Below the pieces are notes generated by a model. It did no database searches. It was not told where the DNA came from and was given only the letters and a program-made list of their open reading frames with translations. 64,000 nucleotides of DNA, taken from the NCBI RefSeq assembly GCF_022458865.1, contig NZ_JAJNMU010000011.1, positions 1-64,000 on the forward strand, given 5' to 3'. The first letter of the stretch is position 1. The number at the start of each line of letters is the position of its first letter. A program made the translations under genes and the position numbers. Shown in pieces: positions 24,124-32,896 of this stretch. The DNA comes from Paenibacillus periandrae (GTDB lineage Bacteria > Bacillota > Bacilli > Paenibacillales > NBRC-103111).

Positions 24124-25023
24124 ATGAAAAGGGTTTACATATTTAACATTATAGTTTTGATTATGGTCATGCTCTCTGGTTGTGGTGAAGATATGGTTCA
24201 ATGGTCTGAGTCTATGAAAAACAAAATGTCAGAATCCGGTAAGAGAGTTGGTAATAATATTCGAGAGAAAGGTGTAGATATTTCAGGAAAATTAGACTCT
24301 ATTGCTCAGGACACAGATGCTACTAATGAAAAAGTAGAAAAGACGGCTAAACCTAAAGAAGAAGCAAAGCAAGATAATTCTGTACAACCCACTAATACAC
24401 CGGAAGCAAAACCTACAGAAACGCCAAAGATAGAAGAGAAGAAAGAAAAGCCCATAGGCTGGAATAAAGAAAATAATGATATTACGTCCAATAATAATAT
24501 TAATTATGCTGTGAAACTTCTTACAGATAATGAATATAAATTTTCTGAATATACGTATGCTGAACAATTTGATAAGCTTACAAAGAATCCTAGTAATTAT
24601 TATGGAAAAATTATTAGCATTGCAGGCAAAGTAACTGAAATTTCTTCTATTACAAAAGATTTTGATACTAAAAATAAAACAACTTTGTATGCTGATGGTA
24701 TTAGATCTATACTAATTTTAAATGTTAGTGGTTCAAGTAATGCAAATAATCGTTTAATATCAGTTTACTCAACTCAAACAAAAGATAAGTTTTTGTTAAA
24801 TGCTGAATATAGTATTTCTGGATTTCTTGTTGGTACAGCTATGAATAAGATCACTGTGCATTTACAGGGTCAAACTGAATCAAATTATGTCGAGCTTCCT
24901 GTTATAGTACCAGATAAAGAACTTGTATATCCTATACCTCATGAGGAGTATATCCAGGGTTATCTTGGTGCTTATGAAGATGATGAGTTTGTTAAAAAAA
25001 TGTTAGACGAACTTTATAATTAA
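24124..25023 (+). CDS. Lipoprotein of unknown function
   Basis: 299 residues from ATG 24124 (GAGGAG upstream). Signal sequence with lipobox LSGC (Cys about 20). A Glu/Lys/Thr/Pro linker (60-125) leads to a domain (about 130-260) with a small beta-barrel look (YYGKIISIAGKVTEISSITK, then YSISGFLVGTAMNKITVHLQ), reminiscent of OB-fold tRNA_anti-like lipoproteins. It follows the M48 protease by 16 bp and ends at a strong terminator, so the two form a unit. The partner relationship is inferred. Confidence 0.75.
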   Translation: MKRVYIFNIIVLIMVMLSGCGEDMVQWSESMKNKMSESGKRVGNNIREKGVDISGKLDSIAQDTDATNEKVEKTAKPKEEAKQDNSVQPTNTPEAKPTETPKIEEKKEKPIGWNKENNDITSNNNINYAVKLLTDNEYKFSEYTYAEQFDKLTKNPSNYYGKIISIAGKVTEISSITKDFDTKNKTTLYADGIRSILILNVSGSSNANNRLISVYSTQTKDKFLLNAEYSISGFLVGTAMNKITVHLQGQTESNYVELPVIVPDKELVYPIPHEEYIQGYLGAYEDDEFVKKMLDELYN

Positions 25024-25025
25024 GA

Positions 25026-25057
25026 AAGAATGAGAGGATTCTCTCATTCTTTTTTTT
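25026..25057 (+). terminator. Terminator after the M48-lipoprotein unit
   Basis: An AGAATGAGAG / CTCTCATTCT stem with a four-base loop and eight T. A textbook intrinsic terminator. Confidence 0.95.
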
Positions 25058-25105
25058 ACTTAAAAATTTTGAAAGGAACTTAATTCGATAAAGCGCCTTT
25101 CCTTC

Positions 25106-26188
25106 TTATTCATATTGCATTAGATCAAAAAGGCAAGGCAAATAACCAATTTTCCAATCAAGTGGTATAGTTACAGGATTTACCCCAAGCTGATGAAGTT
25201 CTTTGATGTGCTTATCAAATTTTTTTTTATCGGAAACAGTTTCTCTCGCCTTCCAGATACCTCTCTTCTTATTGACTAATTCCAACGTTCCAATTAATGC
25301 ATCTTTCTTTTCTTGCTTCATTCGTTTGCTGCGGATTATTTCCCTAGCCTTTGGAAAGGGGACATAATCGCCATATCCTATCGTTCTATTGAAGTAATAA
25401 TGAAGTATATTATCAGATAATTGTTTTTTTAATAACTTCCAAAAATCTGGTTCGTTTGAGTCGTTGACTTTGAGGAGATTGTAAACCTTGGTATAGCGAC
25501 ATTGAACTTCAAACCTAATCGTAGATTTCGCAAGTTCTTCATCATCACAAGGTAATTGTTCATCTTTTAACTGCTTACCTTTGTTATAGCAGTTAATCGT
25601 CAATGTTGCTTTTCCTTTCTTGTCTTTTTTAAATATATAGAAACTATCTTTAGGCGGTTTTTTTCGCTTGCTTGCTGGGTCATCCTTTACAAATAGATGA
25701 AAGTCATCAGGAATATTTGCACGTTTAATTAATTCCATATAGAACTTAATATGTTCGGTGTAGATATTGACTGCAAAATCTACTCTTTTAAAGCTGTAAG
25801 AGTTCAGCATATGCAGCTTAAACTTGTGGTGTTTATTACCTTTTATACGTTCGAATTCCTGCTTTATTGGTTTGAATAATTTTACGAATGCTTTGCAGAT
25901 GGCTCTGTAATGTTTCATATCAGCTAATAGAAAGTAAGCATCATTTTCGTTCCCATATAAAAGCCTGATAGGATTCATTATTATTTCTAATCCACTATAG
26001 TAGGATGATTTAACTTGTCTTAATATAAGGATAAGTCCGTTTTTTTGCAGCAAGTGACAATGATAAGTTCCATCTTTTTCTTTGTAGAATTTAGCACCAT
26101 TAGATTTTGATAATTTTTTCAAAGAATTAAACAAGGCCTCATAATAGAAATAGTCGATCTCACAAAACATATGAACAGTATGCAGCAT
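25106..26188 (-). CDS. Putative replication initiation protein (phage/plasmid II/X-like)
   Basis: 360 residues; GGAGG lies eleven bases before the ATG. The protein is basic and has the pattern of the phage/plasmid replication proteins of the gene II/X family: RVDFAVNIYTEH near 130-145, a FHLFVKDD and INCYNKGKQL strand pair, and the STIRFEVQCRYTKVYNLLK segment (about 208-226) that corresponds to the L-R-F/I-E-V/I-x-L/C-R signature. The nicking tyrosine is not identified with certainty. It is followed downstream of the ATPase gene on the same strand, so both probably form the island's replication module. Assignment is by motif, not search. Confidence 0.5.
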   Translation of the reverse strand: MLHTVHMFCEIDYFYYEALFNSLKKLSKSNGAKFYKEKDGTYHCHLLQKNGLILILRQVKSSYYSGLEIIMNPIRLLYGNENDAYFLLADMKHYRAICKAFVKLFKPIKQEFERIKGNKHHKFKLHMLNSYSFKRVDFAVNIYTEHIKFYMELIKRANIPDDFHLFVKDDPASKRKKPPKDSFYIFKKDKKGKATLTINCYNKGKQLKDEQLPCDDEELAKSTIRFEVQCRYTKVYNLLKVNDSNEPDFWKLLKKQLSDNILHYYFNRTIGYGDYVPFPKAREIIRSKRMKQEKKDALIGTLELVNKKRGIWKARETVSDKKKFDKHIKELHQLGVNPVTIPLDWKIGYLPCLFDLMQYE

Positions 26189-26343
26189 TTAACAAAAAAC
26201 CTCCAATCATGAATATGATCTTTTAGTTTTTTGTTAACCGCATTTTTGTTTTTTATGGATATTACATTATTAGTAGAAGACTCTTACTTATAGAGTAAAA
26301 ATAAGATACATAATTATTAAAGTATATATATATTTATTAGTAA

Positions 26344-28218
26344 CTACTCCTTTTTCTTCTTTTTATAATGCTCCCCTGATAAAGTCGAAAATATATTATT
26401 CGCTGATTTTTTATTTTCTGGTATCGCCACCATAACATCAGGAATCATGCTTGTTTTAAAGTTAATCACTCTGCACCGTTCACGTTCTAATTTTCTTTGA
26501 TTCGTATTCCAAAAAGGGGTTGTCGTAACGTTTTCATTAAAACAAATTAGATTATACTCATCCAGTAACTTTGCTAATATTTTATTACCAACCAACTCTT
26601 GACCTTTCTGAAACTTAGCAACATGCTCGGAAACAAGGCTGTACACAGTATCCCAGTCGAGTTTCAAGACTTCTTGTTCCTTTTCCATATTAACTACGCC
26701 ATAGACTCTTCGATCAAAATTTAAACTTGACTCATTAAATCTCACAATGATTTTTTCTTCATGGATTAACTCTTTCAGCGACTGCAAGAAGAGTTCTACT
26801 TGGGGATCGAATATTGTTTTATCCTGATCTTCAAGCAACTCCCCAAATATTTGCTTTGCATAGTTGCATTTATTAACAAAATCTTCAGGAGTGAGAAATT
26901 CCCGTTCCTTACCGTATGACATATAAAAATTAAAGGCAATGTTCTGATGTGCGAAGCTATCTATGTAACGTCCGTGGGCATTGTATTTTTCTCCAAGTTC
27001 TTTTCTCAGAGCCTCAAAATCTTTTTTGTAGTCAGCAATAAAACTCGAATTTAACTTCTCACAAAGCCATTGCAAATAATGTGTAATGCTCGTTGGCAGA
27101 TATCGCTGATCTTTATATTTTTCATACCTCTCTGCCTTTTTAGCATCGTATGTCCTCTTGTCTTCCCGATTAAACAAATTGTCCATCTTTACTCTCATAA
27201 TGCGTTTCTTAGATGATTCGTTTTTATTATGCGTATCAAGAAATTTTTCTCCTGTAATCAAGACCATTCCATCTGAGATATTGCTACTTGATACTTGTCT
27301 GTCAGTTAGATTCCGAATAATATCTTCAATTTTATTGATGACGCTATATTCATTTTGTTTTGTTTTTGATGTGCCAAAATCATCAATCACAAAAACGCAA
27401 TCTTTGTGTTCTTTAATTCCCGGCAATATAGTTTTCGTCTTATGAGCATCAGGTCGAGCCAAATTAGTTTTTTCAAAAATATTAGTAAAGAATGTCGAAA
27501 AAGTTGTTTTGCCATAGCCAGTTTGTCCCACTATCCATAACAGATAATTTGGTGCTAGTTCTTTTGAGTCCAATAATGGAGTTGTGATGATTGAAGTCAG
27601 AAGAAAACTAAATAAAGAATAAGATAGTTTATGATTGCAGATATCAAGCATATTCAGGCTCTCCAAAAACGATTCTTTAGCACTTAAAGCATCATCCTGT
27701 TTAAAAACAAATTCCGTGTTAGTGGTACTAATATTATTTTTTATATCGCCTATAATTCCGCCGCTATGTAAAAAGAACCATTCGTTTTCAAAGCGATGCC
27801 ACCCGATTGTACCGTACTCTATTCTTTTAGGTAAATTTTTCGAAGATTGATATATATACTCCTGAATCAAAGAGTAATTTTGCCGCTCGTTCGAATAAAC
27901 TCTACAAAATGTCCAGCTATTTTTTATCCATTTTCGATCATTCAAGTCAGTGGCTAAAATATCTACTCTATTTAATCTCTTTTCATTATTAAAAATACCA
28001 TCAAAAACATACTTATACTCCTCAACAGTTCCTTTTGCATTAACCTTCAAAATTATCTCTACGGGCCTGAAAATAAAATTGCACAAAGGTTTCAGCTTTT
28101 GGTTCTCAGACTTACAAAGCTCTCCCTTTTCATTGATTCCAAATCCTGTATCTTCAATTATTTGCGAGAAACTTTTCAAGATTTCAACTACCGAAACTTC
28201 GAATTCGTTACAATTCAT
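26344..28218 (-). CDS. DUF927-like P-loop ATPase (replicative helicase-like)
   Basis: 624 residues from ATG 28218 (GGAAGGAG upstream; TTG 28221 is also possible). N-terminal domain to about 200, then a Walker A VGQTGYGKTTFS (about 230-241), Walker B CVFVIDDFG (about 270-278), and an Arg-rich sensor stretch (SSKKRIMRVKMDN, about 335-347). This is the DUF927/superfamily III-like helicase plan found in satellites and plasmids. A C-terminal winged-helix-like part (500-624) may bind DNA. It lies 156 bp upstream of the Rep-like gene on the same strand. The low G+C of this pair is unlike the flanking chromosome and fits acquisition. Confidence 0.65.
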   Translation of the reverse strand: MNCNEFEVSVVEILKSFSQIIEDTGFGINEKGELCKSENQKLKPLCNFIFRPVEIILKVNAKGTVEEYKYVFDGIFNNEKRLNRVDILATDLNDRKWIKNSWTFCRVYSNERQNYSLIQEYIYQSSKNLPKRIEYGTIGWHRFENEWFFLHSGGIIGDIKNNISTTNTEFVFKQDDALSAKESFLESLNMLDICNHKLSYSLFSFLLTSIITTPLLDSKELAPNYLLWIVGQTGYGKTTFSTFFTNIFEKTNLARPDAHKTKTILPGIKEHKDCVFVIDDFGTSKTKQNEYSVINKIEDIIRNLTDRQVSSSNISDGMVLITGEKFLDTHNKNESSKKRIMRVKMDNLFNREDKRTYDAKKAERYEKYKDQRYLPTSITHYLQWLCEKLNSSFIADYKKDFEALRKELGEKYNAHGRYIDSFAHQNIAFNFYMSYGKEREFLTPEDFVNKCNYAKQIFGELLEDQDKTIFDPQVELFLQSLKELIHEEKIIVRFNESSLNFDRRVYGVVNMEKEQEVLKLDWDTVYSLVSEHVAKFQKGQELVGNKILAKLLDEYNLICFNENVTTTPFWNTNQRKLERERCRVINFKTSMIPDVMVAIPENKKSANNIFSTLSGEHYKKKKKE

Positions 28219-28247
28219 CAAATGAAACTCCTTCCTATATTTAAAAT

Positions 28248-28297
28248 AATCTGATTATATGATTGATTATAATGACAAATTATCATAAAATCAGATT
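28248..28297. promoter_or_regulatory. AT-rich inverted repeat between replication and excision modules
   Basis: AATCTGATT (28248-28256) and AATCAGATT (28289-28297) are perfect inverted copies around an AT-rich centre that itself has TTATAAT/ATTATCAT dyads. It lies between the divergent ATPase and excisionase-like genes. It could be the promoter or operator for both, or a replication origin next to its initiator. Confidence 0.45.
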
Positions 28298-28471
28298 TTT
28301 TAAAAGGTATTTTATTTTTTTGTAATCTCATGTAACGCTAACCGAGCCTAACCAACGATAATCAATAATAATAAACTACATTAAACGACATATGATTGAC
28401 GGAATTCCGAACAGAATCAAATATATATTATTACTTTGGTCAGGACACATTCAAATGAAGGGGATGAGAAT

Positions 28472-28666
28472 ATGTTTGCACAGTATGATGACTTGATGAC
28501 AGTCGAAGATGTAATGGAAGCCTTGAATCTTGGTCGTTCTAAGATATATGAACTACTTCGGAGCAAAAAGATAAAATCGTTCAAGATGAAAGGCTATCGA
28601 ATACCGAAAGCTGCATTAAAGGATTTTGTACTCTCACAAGCTAAAATGAACGCGGAGCGTGATTAA
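28472..28666 (+). CDS. Excisionase-like HTH protein
   Basis: 64 residues from ATG 28472, preferred because GGGGATGAG precedes it; the frame opens at 28436. It is a single HTH_17/MerR-like winged helix: LMTVEDVMEALNLGRSKIYE, then LLRSKKIKSFKMKGYRIPKA. Small proteins of this type encoded upstream of the integrase act as recombination directionality factors. Position (two genes before int) supports this. It is also the same kind of module that is repeated five times in the recombinase at 5654-8164. Confidence 0.8.
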   Translation: MFAQYDDLMTVEDVMEALNLGRSKIYELLRSKKIKSFKMKGYRIPKAALKDFVLSQAKMNAERD

Positions 28667-28700
28667 GAAACCATCCGAAGAATAATTGAAAAATATGAAA

Positions 28701-28736
28701 TAAGCTGCGGTCTACTCTGTCGCAGCTTATTTGTTT
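28701..28736 (+). terminator. Terminator after the excisionase-like gene
   Basis: TAAGCTGCG (28701-28709) pairs with CGCAGCTTA (28721-28729), followed by TTTGTTTTTG. Confidence 0.8.
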
Positions 28737-28774
28737 TTGTCGGTATTACAAATCGAAGGAGAGCAATAGAGCCT

Positions 28775-28990
28775 ATGAACAAACGACTTTGGATGTTACC
28801 AGAAAATGAATGTTGCAGTGAGCAATTAGTAGCTAGTGCCGCTCGTCACGTCAAGCTTGCACTTGAGTATTTGAATCACAAAACTTCGGTTGAACGTAAG
28901 CACACGATTTTATCAGAAATAGCAAAACTACGGACAGAAAGGGATGCATTGCTTAATGAAGCAGTTTGCACCGATAAAAATAAAAACTAA
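28775..28990 (+). CDS. Small hypothetical protein upstream of integrase
   Basis: 71 residues; AAGGAGAGCAATAGAGCCT before the ATG. It is mainly helical and charged (KLALEYLNHKTSVERKHTIL, then KLRTERDALLNEAV), without membrane segments. It lies 57 bp before the integrase gene on the same strand. It may be an accessory to excision or a small regulator; no family recognised. Confidence 0.6.
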   Translation: MNKRLWMLPENECCSEQLVASAARHVKLALEYLNHKTSVERKHTILSEIAKLRTERDALLNEAVCTDKNKN

Positions 28991-29047
28991 TTGCACTTAC
29001 TACATCCAATTAGAATTAAAATTCAAATCAGGATGGAGTGAACGTTT

Positions 29048-30187
29048 ATGGCAGGAAGAACTGTAAAGAAAGACGGGAAAGCATGGTACTTTATTTTAAC
29101 GCATGGCAAGAAAGAAAACGGTAAACCGCAACAACACAAAAAGCGAGGCTTTAAAACAAAGCAGGACGCTCAAAAGGCGCTCAATGACTTGGAGCACTCT
29201 TTGACAACGGGAACGTACCAGAAGCCTAATAAGATGCTTTACAGAGAGTATATGATTAACCATTGGCTTGAAGATAAATTAACAATGGTGAAAAAACAAA
29301 CTTTGGCAACTTACAAATGGCTGATTGTTGGTCATGTTTTGCCTGCGTTGGGAGATATCGAGTTAACCAAGCTAACACCGATGGCTATCCAGAATTTCTA
29401 TAATAAATTAACCAAGGACGGGAAGCTAACCGATGAAAACATTCAGAAAATACACACTCTAATCAATGATTCTTTGAAGAAAGCAGAACGATGGGAGCTT
29501 ATATCCAAAAACCCCGCAGCCCTTGTAGACCGTCCTAAAGCCACTAGAAAAGAAGTAATCGTTTGGGATGTGAATGAGGTTAAAAAGTTTCTTAAGCAGG
29601 CGGACAACGGCAACAGATATTACATTGCCTTTTTGATTGCTTTGACTTCTGGAGCACGTCAAGGGGAAATTTTAGGGCTTCGCTGGCAAGATGTTGATTT
29701 TGACAACAACTGCATCCGAATTACCCAAACTCTCAGCAGTGACGGTAAGGAAATCTTACCCTATACTAAGACAAAATCAGGGACAAGATCAGTCGATTTG
29801 CCGGAGGAAACGATGAAACGTTTGAGCAAGCATAAACGAATGTTGGAACAGGAAAAAATGAAAGCTGAGCCGGGCACATACGGTGATATGGATTTGGTGG
29901 TCTGCACACAGTTAGGGACACCAACGAATAAAAGCAATATACGCAGAGTATTCAGTTCAGCAATTAAACGGGCAGACGTTAAAAAAATAAAATTCCATTC
30001 CATGAGACATACTCATGCTACCCTGTTACTTCTACAGGGAGTTAATCCAAAAATCGTATCTGAACGTTTAGGTCATGCTACAGTCCGGCTGACTCTCGAT
30101 ACTTATAGTCATTTGCTGCCAAGTATGCAAAAGGAGACTGCCGAAAAGTTTGGAAAAATGCTGTTCGACAATGAACAGGAAGACTAA
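29048..30187 (+). CDS. int: Tyrosine integrase of the tRNA-Val island
   Basis: 379 residues. N-terminal AP2-like arm-binding domain (1-50, RTVKKDGKAWYFILTHGKKE), SAM-like core-binding domain (about 65-150), and a complete catalytic domain: Arg 204 in TSGARQGEILGLRW, His 317 and Arg 320 in FHSMRHTHATLL, RLGHATVRLTLDTYSHLLP with Tyr 353. This is the Tn916/ICEBs1/Firmicute phage class that integrates at tRNA 3' ends, matching the 49-bp tRNA-Val repeats. Its TTGACC arm sites lie downstream. ATG preceded by GGATGGAGTG. Confidence 0.95.
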   Translation: MAGRTVKKDGKAWYFILTHGKKENGKPQQHKKRGFKTKQDAQKALNDLEHSLTTGTYQKPNKMLYREYMINHWLEDKLTMVKKQTLATYKWLIVGHVLPALGDIELTKLTPMAIQNFYNKLTKDGKLTDENIQKIHTLINDSLKKAERWELISKNPAALVDRPKATRKEVIVWDVNEVKKFLKQADNGNRYYIAFLIALTSGARQGEILGLRWQDVDFDNNCIRITQTLSSDGKEILPYTKTKSGTRSVDLPEETMKRLSKHKRMLEQEKMKAEPGTYGDMDLVVCTQLGTPTNKSNIRRVFSSAIKRADVKKIKFHSMRHTHATLLLLQGVNPKIVSERLGHATVRLTLDTYSHLLPSMQKETAEKFGKMLFDNEQED

Positions 30188-30256
30188 CAATGAGTTTACA
30201 AGCAAAGCCTTGTCATATACGCTAGATTCAAAACAAAGATAAAGGAGACTGCAAGC

Positions 30257-30487
30257 ATGGAGAACAATCAGCTAAACCGTGTGGAAGAAATGCAGGGAAC
30301 GCTCATCAAAATGGTTGGGGAAAATAATAGCAGGCTGAAGACAGTGGAGGGAGATATACAAGAGGTTAAAGGAAGTGTTAAAGAACTGATGCAAGGTCAA
30401 GATAGGCAAGATCGTATTATTGAAATGCTCTCCGTCAAATCTATTGAAACGGACTCATACATTCGGGATGTTGAACGAAAAATGTAG
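30257..30487 (+). CDS. Small coiled-coil protein downstream of integrase
   Basis: 76 residues, AAAGGAGACTGCAAGC before the ATG. Helical throughout, with heptad-like hydrophobic spacing (NRVEEMQGTLIKMVGENNSR, then LKTVEGDIQEVKGSVKELMQ). It resembles the short hemolysin-XhlA-like or tail-associated helices of phages, but lacks a membrane segment. A second remnant of its 3' end (GAAAAATGTAG plus terminator) occurs at 30610-30667. Confidence 0.6.
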   Translation: MENNQLNRVEEMQGTLIKMVGENNSRLKTVEGDIQEVKGSVKELMQGQDRQDRIIEMLSVKSIETDSYIRDVERKM

Positions 30488-30563
30488 TGAAGCTCACTTT
30501 TCTAATAACGAGTGAGTTTTTATTTTTGACCGAAAAAAGCATTCTTGACCAAATCTTGACCAC
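30475..30563 (+). repeat. Integrase-distal module, copy A (terminator plus arm sites)
   Basis: Contains the 3' end of the 76-aa gene, a hairpin (AGCTCACT...AGTGAG with T-run, 30491-30523) and a 39-bp segment (30525-30563) with two TTGACC arm repeats. The 39-bp segment recurs without change at 34451-34489, and the hairpin recurs diverged at 30610-30667. Confidence 0.8.
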
Positions 30564-30609
30564 AAAGCTAATTTCGAATGCTTAAAGATCTCATACTCAC
30601 ATGATTTTA

Positions 30610-30667
30610 AAATGAAAAATGTAGAAGCTCACTCATCCAATATTCGAGTGAGCCTTTATTTTTGACA
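30610..30667 (+). repeat. Integrase-distal module, copy B, left part
   Basis: AAAAATGTAG, then AGCTCACT ... CGAGTGAG and TTATTTTTGAC, parallel to 30480-30530. It is the left part of a second copy whose right part (arm sites) is now at 34451-34489. The sequence between them (P-loop ATPase gene and the transposon) splits this copy. Confidence 0.65.
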
Positions 30668-30807
30668 GAGTTCTATTAAACTTTTTGATTTTGCATATTG
30701 AACTAACAGGCAATTTAACGCAATCAAAGGAGCTTGCCGCGTCAAGCCCCTTAGTTTTTAAATTGATTCCTTAACGCAACGCCTGTTTGCCAACAATATT
30801 ATTGTAA

Positions 30808-32301
30808 TTACTTCCTGGATACATAATTTGACGTATGTAGTCCCTTCCAAAATCCTGGATGAATTTGTATCTTTAAATCACGATTGAAAGTTGATTTATC
30901 ATTTCTAATAATCGAAAAATACTCGGTATATCTACCTTTAACAAAATTTACATTGTGAATAATGGCAAGTTTATATAAAAACCTCAATAATTCCTCACTT
31001 TCTATACCAATTCTACTTTCATAAGTTTTGTATTGCAATTTAAAAGTGCTCAAATTAAAAGCTCTAGAGCCTAATAATCTTAAAAATTCAAAAAGAGTTT
31101 TAATTGCGGGTATTTTTACCGTAATTTCATTGGTCAGTTCAGATAATAGCCAAAGAGAGTATTCCTTTTCCGAATTATTTATAGTACCTCTATAAAATCT
31201 TCCTGTATTTTGAACCTCTTCCTGTACTTTTATACAATATTGTATAATATCTCTGGGTCTATGAAATGTACGATGAATAAAATGTTTGAATAAGTCATTT
31301 GAATCATCATTGGTACTGTATCTTATAATATCATTATTAAAAATATCCTTAAACTCAGAATTTTGAAGACCCTCTGATGTAGAAATTCTTTTATTAACAA
31401 CCTTAAGCAACGCTGGATTACTCCAGTCATCTTTATTCACAATTGACCAATTTAAGTTAAACTTGTGAGTATCCCATCTTGCGCTTTCAGCATCAAATTC
31501 ATCAATTGAATAAAAAATGTCAGACCTTAAATATCCTATAACTTTTGCATTAATATTTCTCGCCTTAAATTTCTGATTTATATCATAAATTACTTTAAAT
31601 AAACTTATAATAGACTGGTAATATTCGTCGTACTTTTGATACTGTGTATAATTATCATCAAGTTGGTCAAATTGTACTAAGAATCTAGTTTCTTCTTCAT
31701 AATGTAATAAGTAATTAGCAATGACATTTTCCAACCGTCTATTAATTACTGTAATATTATCAAATTGGTTAAGTTGCAGGTTTCTAGCTATACTCTCTTC
31801 ATATGATAGCGATCCAGTACTTAATTTAATTCCACCTGCATCTTTCTGAGCGATTGTTGTTATTTGTTTATGTAAATCAATTAAATCCTCACCAAAAAGA
31901 AATTGGATGTATTGTTGTAGCTCATTATACTGGTCGTTTTTAATACTTTTCGCGTCTTTTACTATTAAAGATGCCAACTCTGTTAGTATAATATTTCTCC
32001 AAATACTTTGATATTGATTAGGTCGGGCAAAATCATCGTCTGCTAATTTTAAAAGTTTTTCAAAAGGAAAGGCACTAAACGACAAATTCGAAACTATTGC
32101 GTCATTTTCAGGAGCAGTCTTCTCAATCCAATTATATATTGCCGATTTTCCAGTACCTTTCCGTCCGATTATATAATATGTATCCTTTAGTACGATTTTG
32201 TTCCAATACCCATCATCAATAAAATATTTTTCTATATTTCCATCATACAATCCATCAATGTCACCAAAGTCTACATTTAATAAAGCTTCAGCTAATTTCA
32301 T
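30808..32301 (-). CDS. P-loop ATPase, Sll1717/FunZ-like
   Basis: 497 residues from ATG 32301 (GGAGGGACTT upstream; frame opens at 32325). Walker A IIGRKGTGKSAIYNW at about residue 45-59; a Walker B-like RFLVQFDQLDD near 210-220; then VIGYLRSDIFYSIDEFDAES (about 255-275) and RTFHRPRDIIQYC (about 345-357), a winged-helix-type end at 390-497. The order matches the P-loop ATPases of the Sll1717 (FunZ) family, which turn up in accessory and defence neighbourhoods. It stands alone, reverse to the rest of the island and very AT-rich, between the two halves of the integrase-distal module. A defence role is inference. Confidence 0.7.
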   Translation of the reverse strand: MKLAEALLNVDFGDIDGLYDGNIEKYFIDDGYWNKIVLKDTYYIIGRKGTGKSAIYNWIEKTAPENDAIVSNLSFSAFPFEKLLKLADDDFARPNQYQSIWRNIILTELASLIVKDAKSIKNDQYNELQQYIQFLFGEDLIDLHKQITTIAQKDAGGIKLSTGSLSYEESIARNLQLNQFDNITVINRRLENVIANYLLHYEEETRFLVQFDQLDDNYTQYQKYDEYYQSIISLFKVIYDINQKFKARNINAKVIGYLRSDIFYSIDEFDAESARWDTHKFNLNWSIVNKDDWSNPALLKVVNKRISTSEGLQNSEFKDIFNNDIIRYSTNDDSNDLFKHFIHRTFHRPRDIIQYCIKVQEEVQNTGRFYRGTINNSEKEYSLWLLSELTNEITVKIPAIKTLFEFLRLLGSRAFNLSTFKLQYKTYESRIGIESEELLRFLYKLAIIHNVNFVKGRYTEYFSIIRNDKSTFNRDLKIQIHPGFWKGLHTSNYVSRK

Positions 32302-32340
32302 AAGTCCCTCCGTATAGTAACACAACTATTAGTGTCTATC

Positions 32341-32735
32341 CCCCGTAGGCCTAAACTCTATGGGAAAATGTACCTAATGTTAATTTTACATTATTTCTGA
32401 ATATTTTTCCATTAATCAATTGGCTATCATTTCACATCATTTGTGTTATTATTTTTGGGCCAAGTAACGTCCCACACACTTTAGGAACTGAACCCTTAAT
32501 TATTGTTAAAGAAAATTATATTTGTACACCATTTTGGAAATAGGTTTGAGGCTCTATCAACGCACAGTCCTAAAGAGGGTTATCATTGATGATAAAAAGC
32601 AACTATAAAAGCACGATTTTAAATGAAGGTGAAGTTATGTATGGATAATCATAAAAGCGATAGACAATGAAGTAGAACAGATTTTACAAAAGCAAAAGTC
32701 TAGGCAGGAAGTATCGTAGGCGTACTATTTGAGGA
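32341..32735. other. Noncoding stretch before the nested transposon
   Basis: No intact gene. A short coding-like fragment (AIDNEVEQILQKQKSRQEVS) ends at a stop near 32720 and has no clear start. The rest is AT-rich. Confidence 0.4.
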
Positions 32736-32747
32736 ACAAATGTCATT

Positions 32748-32828
32748 AGAAAATAAAGTGCTAGACTGAAAAATAAAGTATTAGACTCGAAAAATATAGT
32801 TGTAGACTGAGAAAATAAAGTATTAGAC
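32748..32828 (-). repeat. Transposon left-end repeat array (4 units)
   Basis: Four tandem units of the form AAAATAAAGTRYTAGACT, with AGAC positioned at 32764, 32784, 32805 and 32825, about 20-21 bp apart (two turns of DNA). Unit 3 is the most diverged (AATATAGTTGTAGACT). These are probable transposase-binding sites. Confidence 0.8.
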
Positions 32829-32896
32829 AGACGTGGGCGTTAAGCTAACGGGCAGGATTGCTCAATTAAATATGGGAAGTTAAGGAGGAAAAATTC

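Noticed and set aside
32748-32828. CRISPR array or plasmid iterons
   Set aside because: Units are contiguous with no unique spacers, are AT-rich, and match the opposite end of the same element in inverted orientation; target duplications show they are transposon ends.
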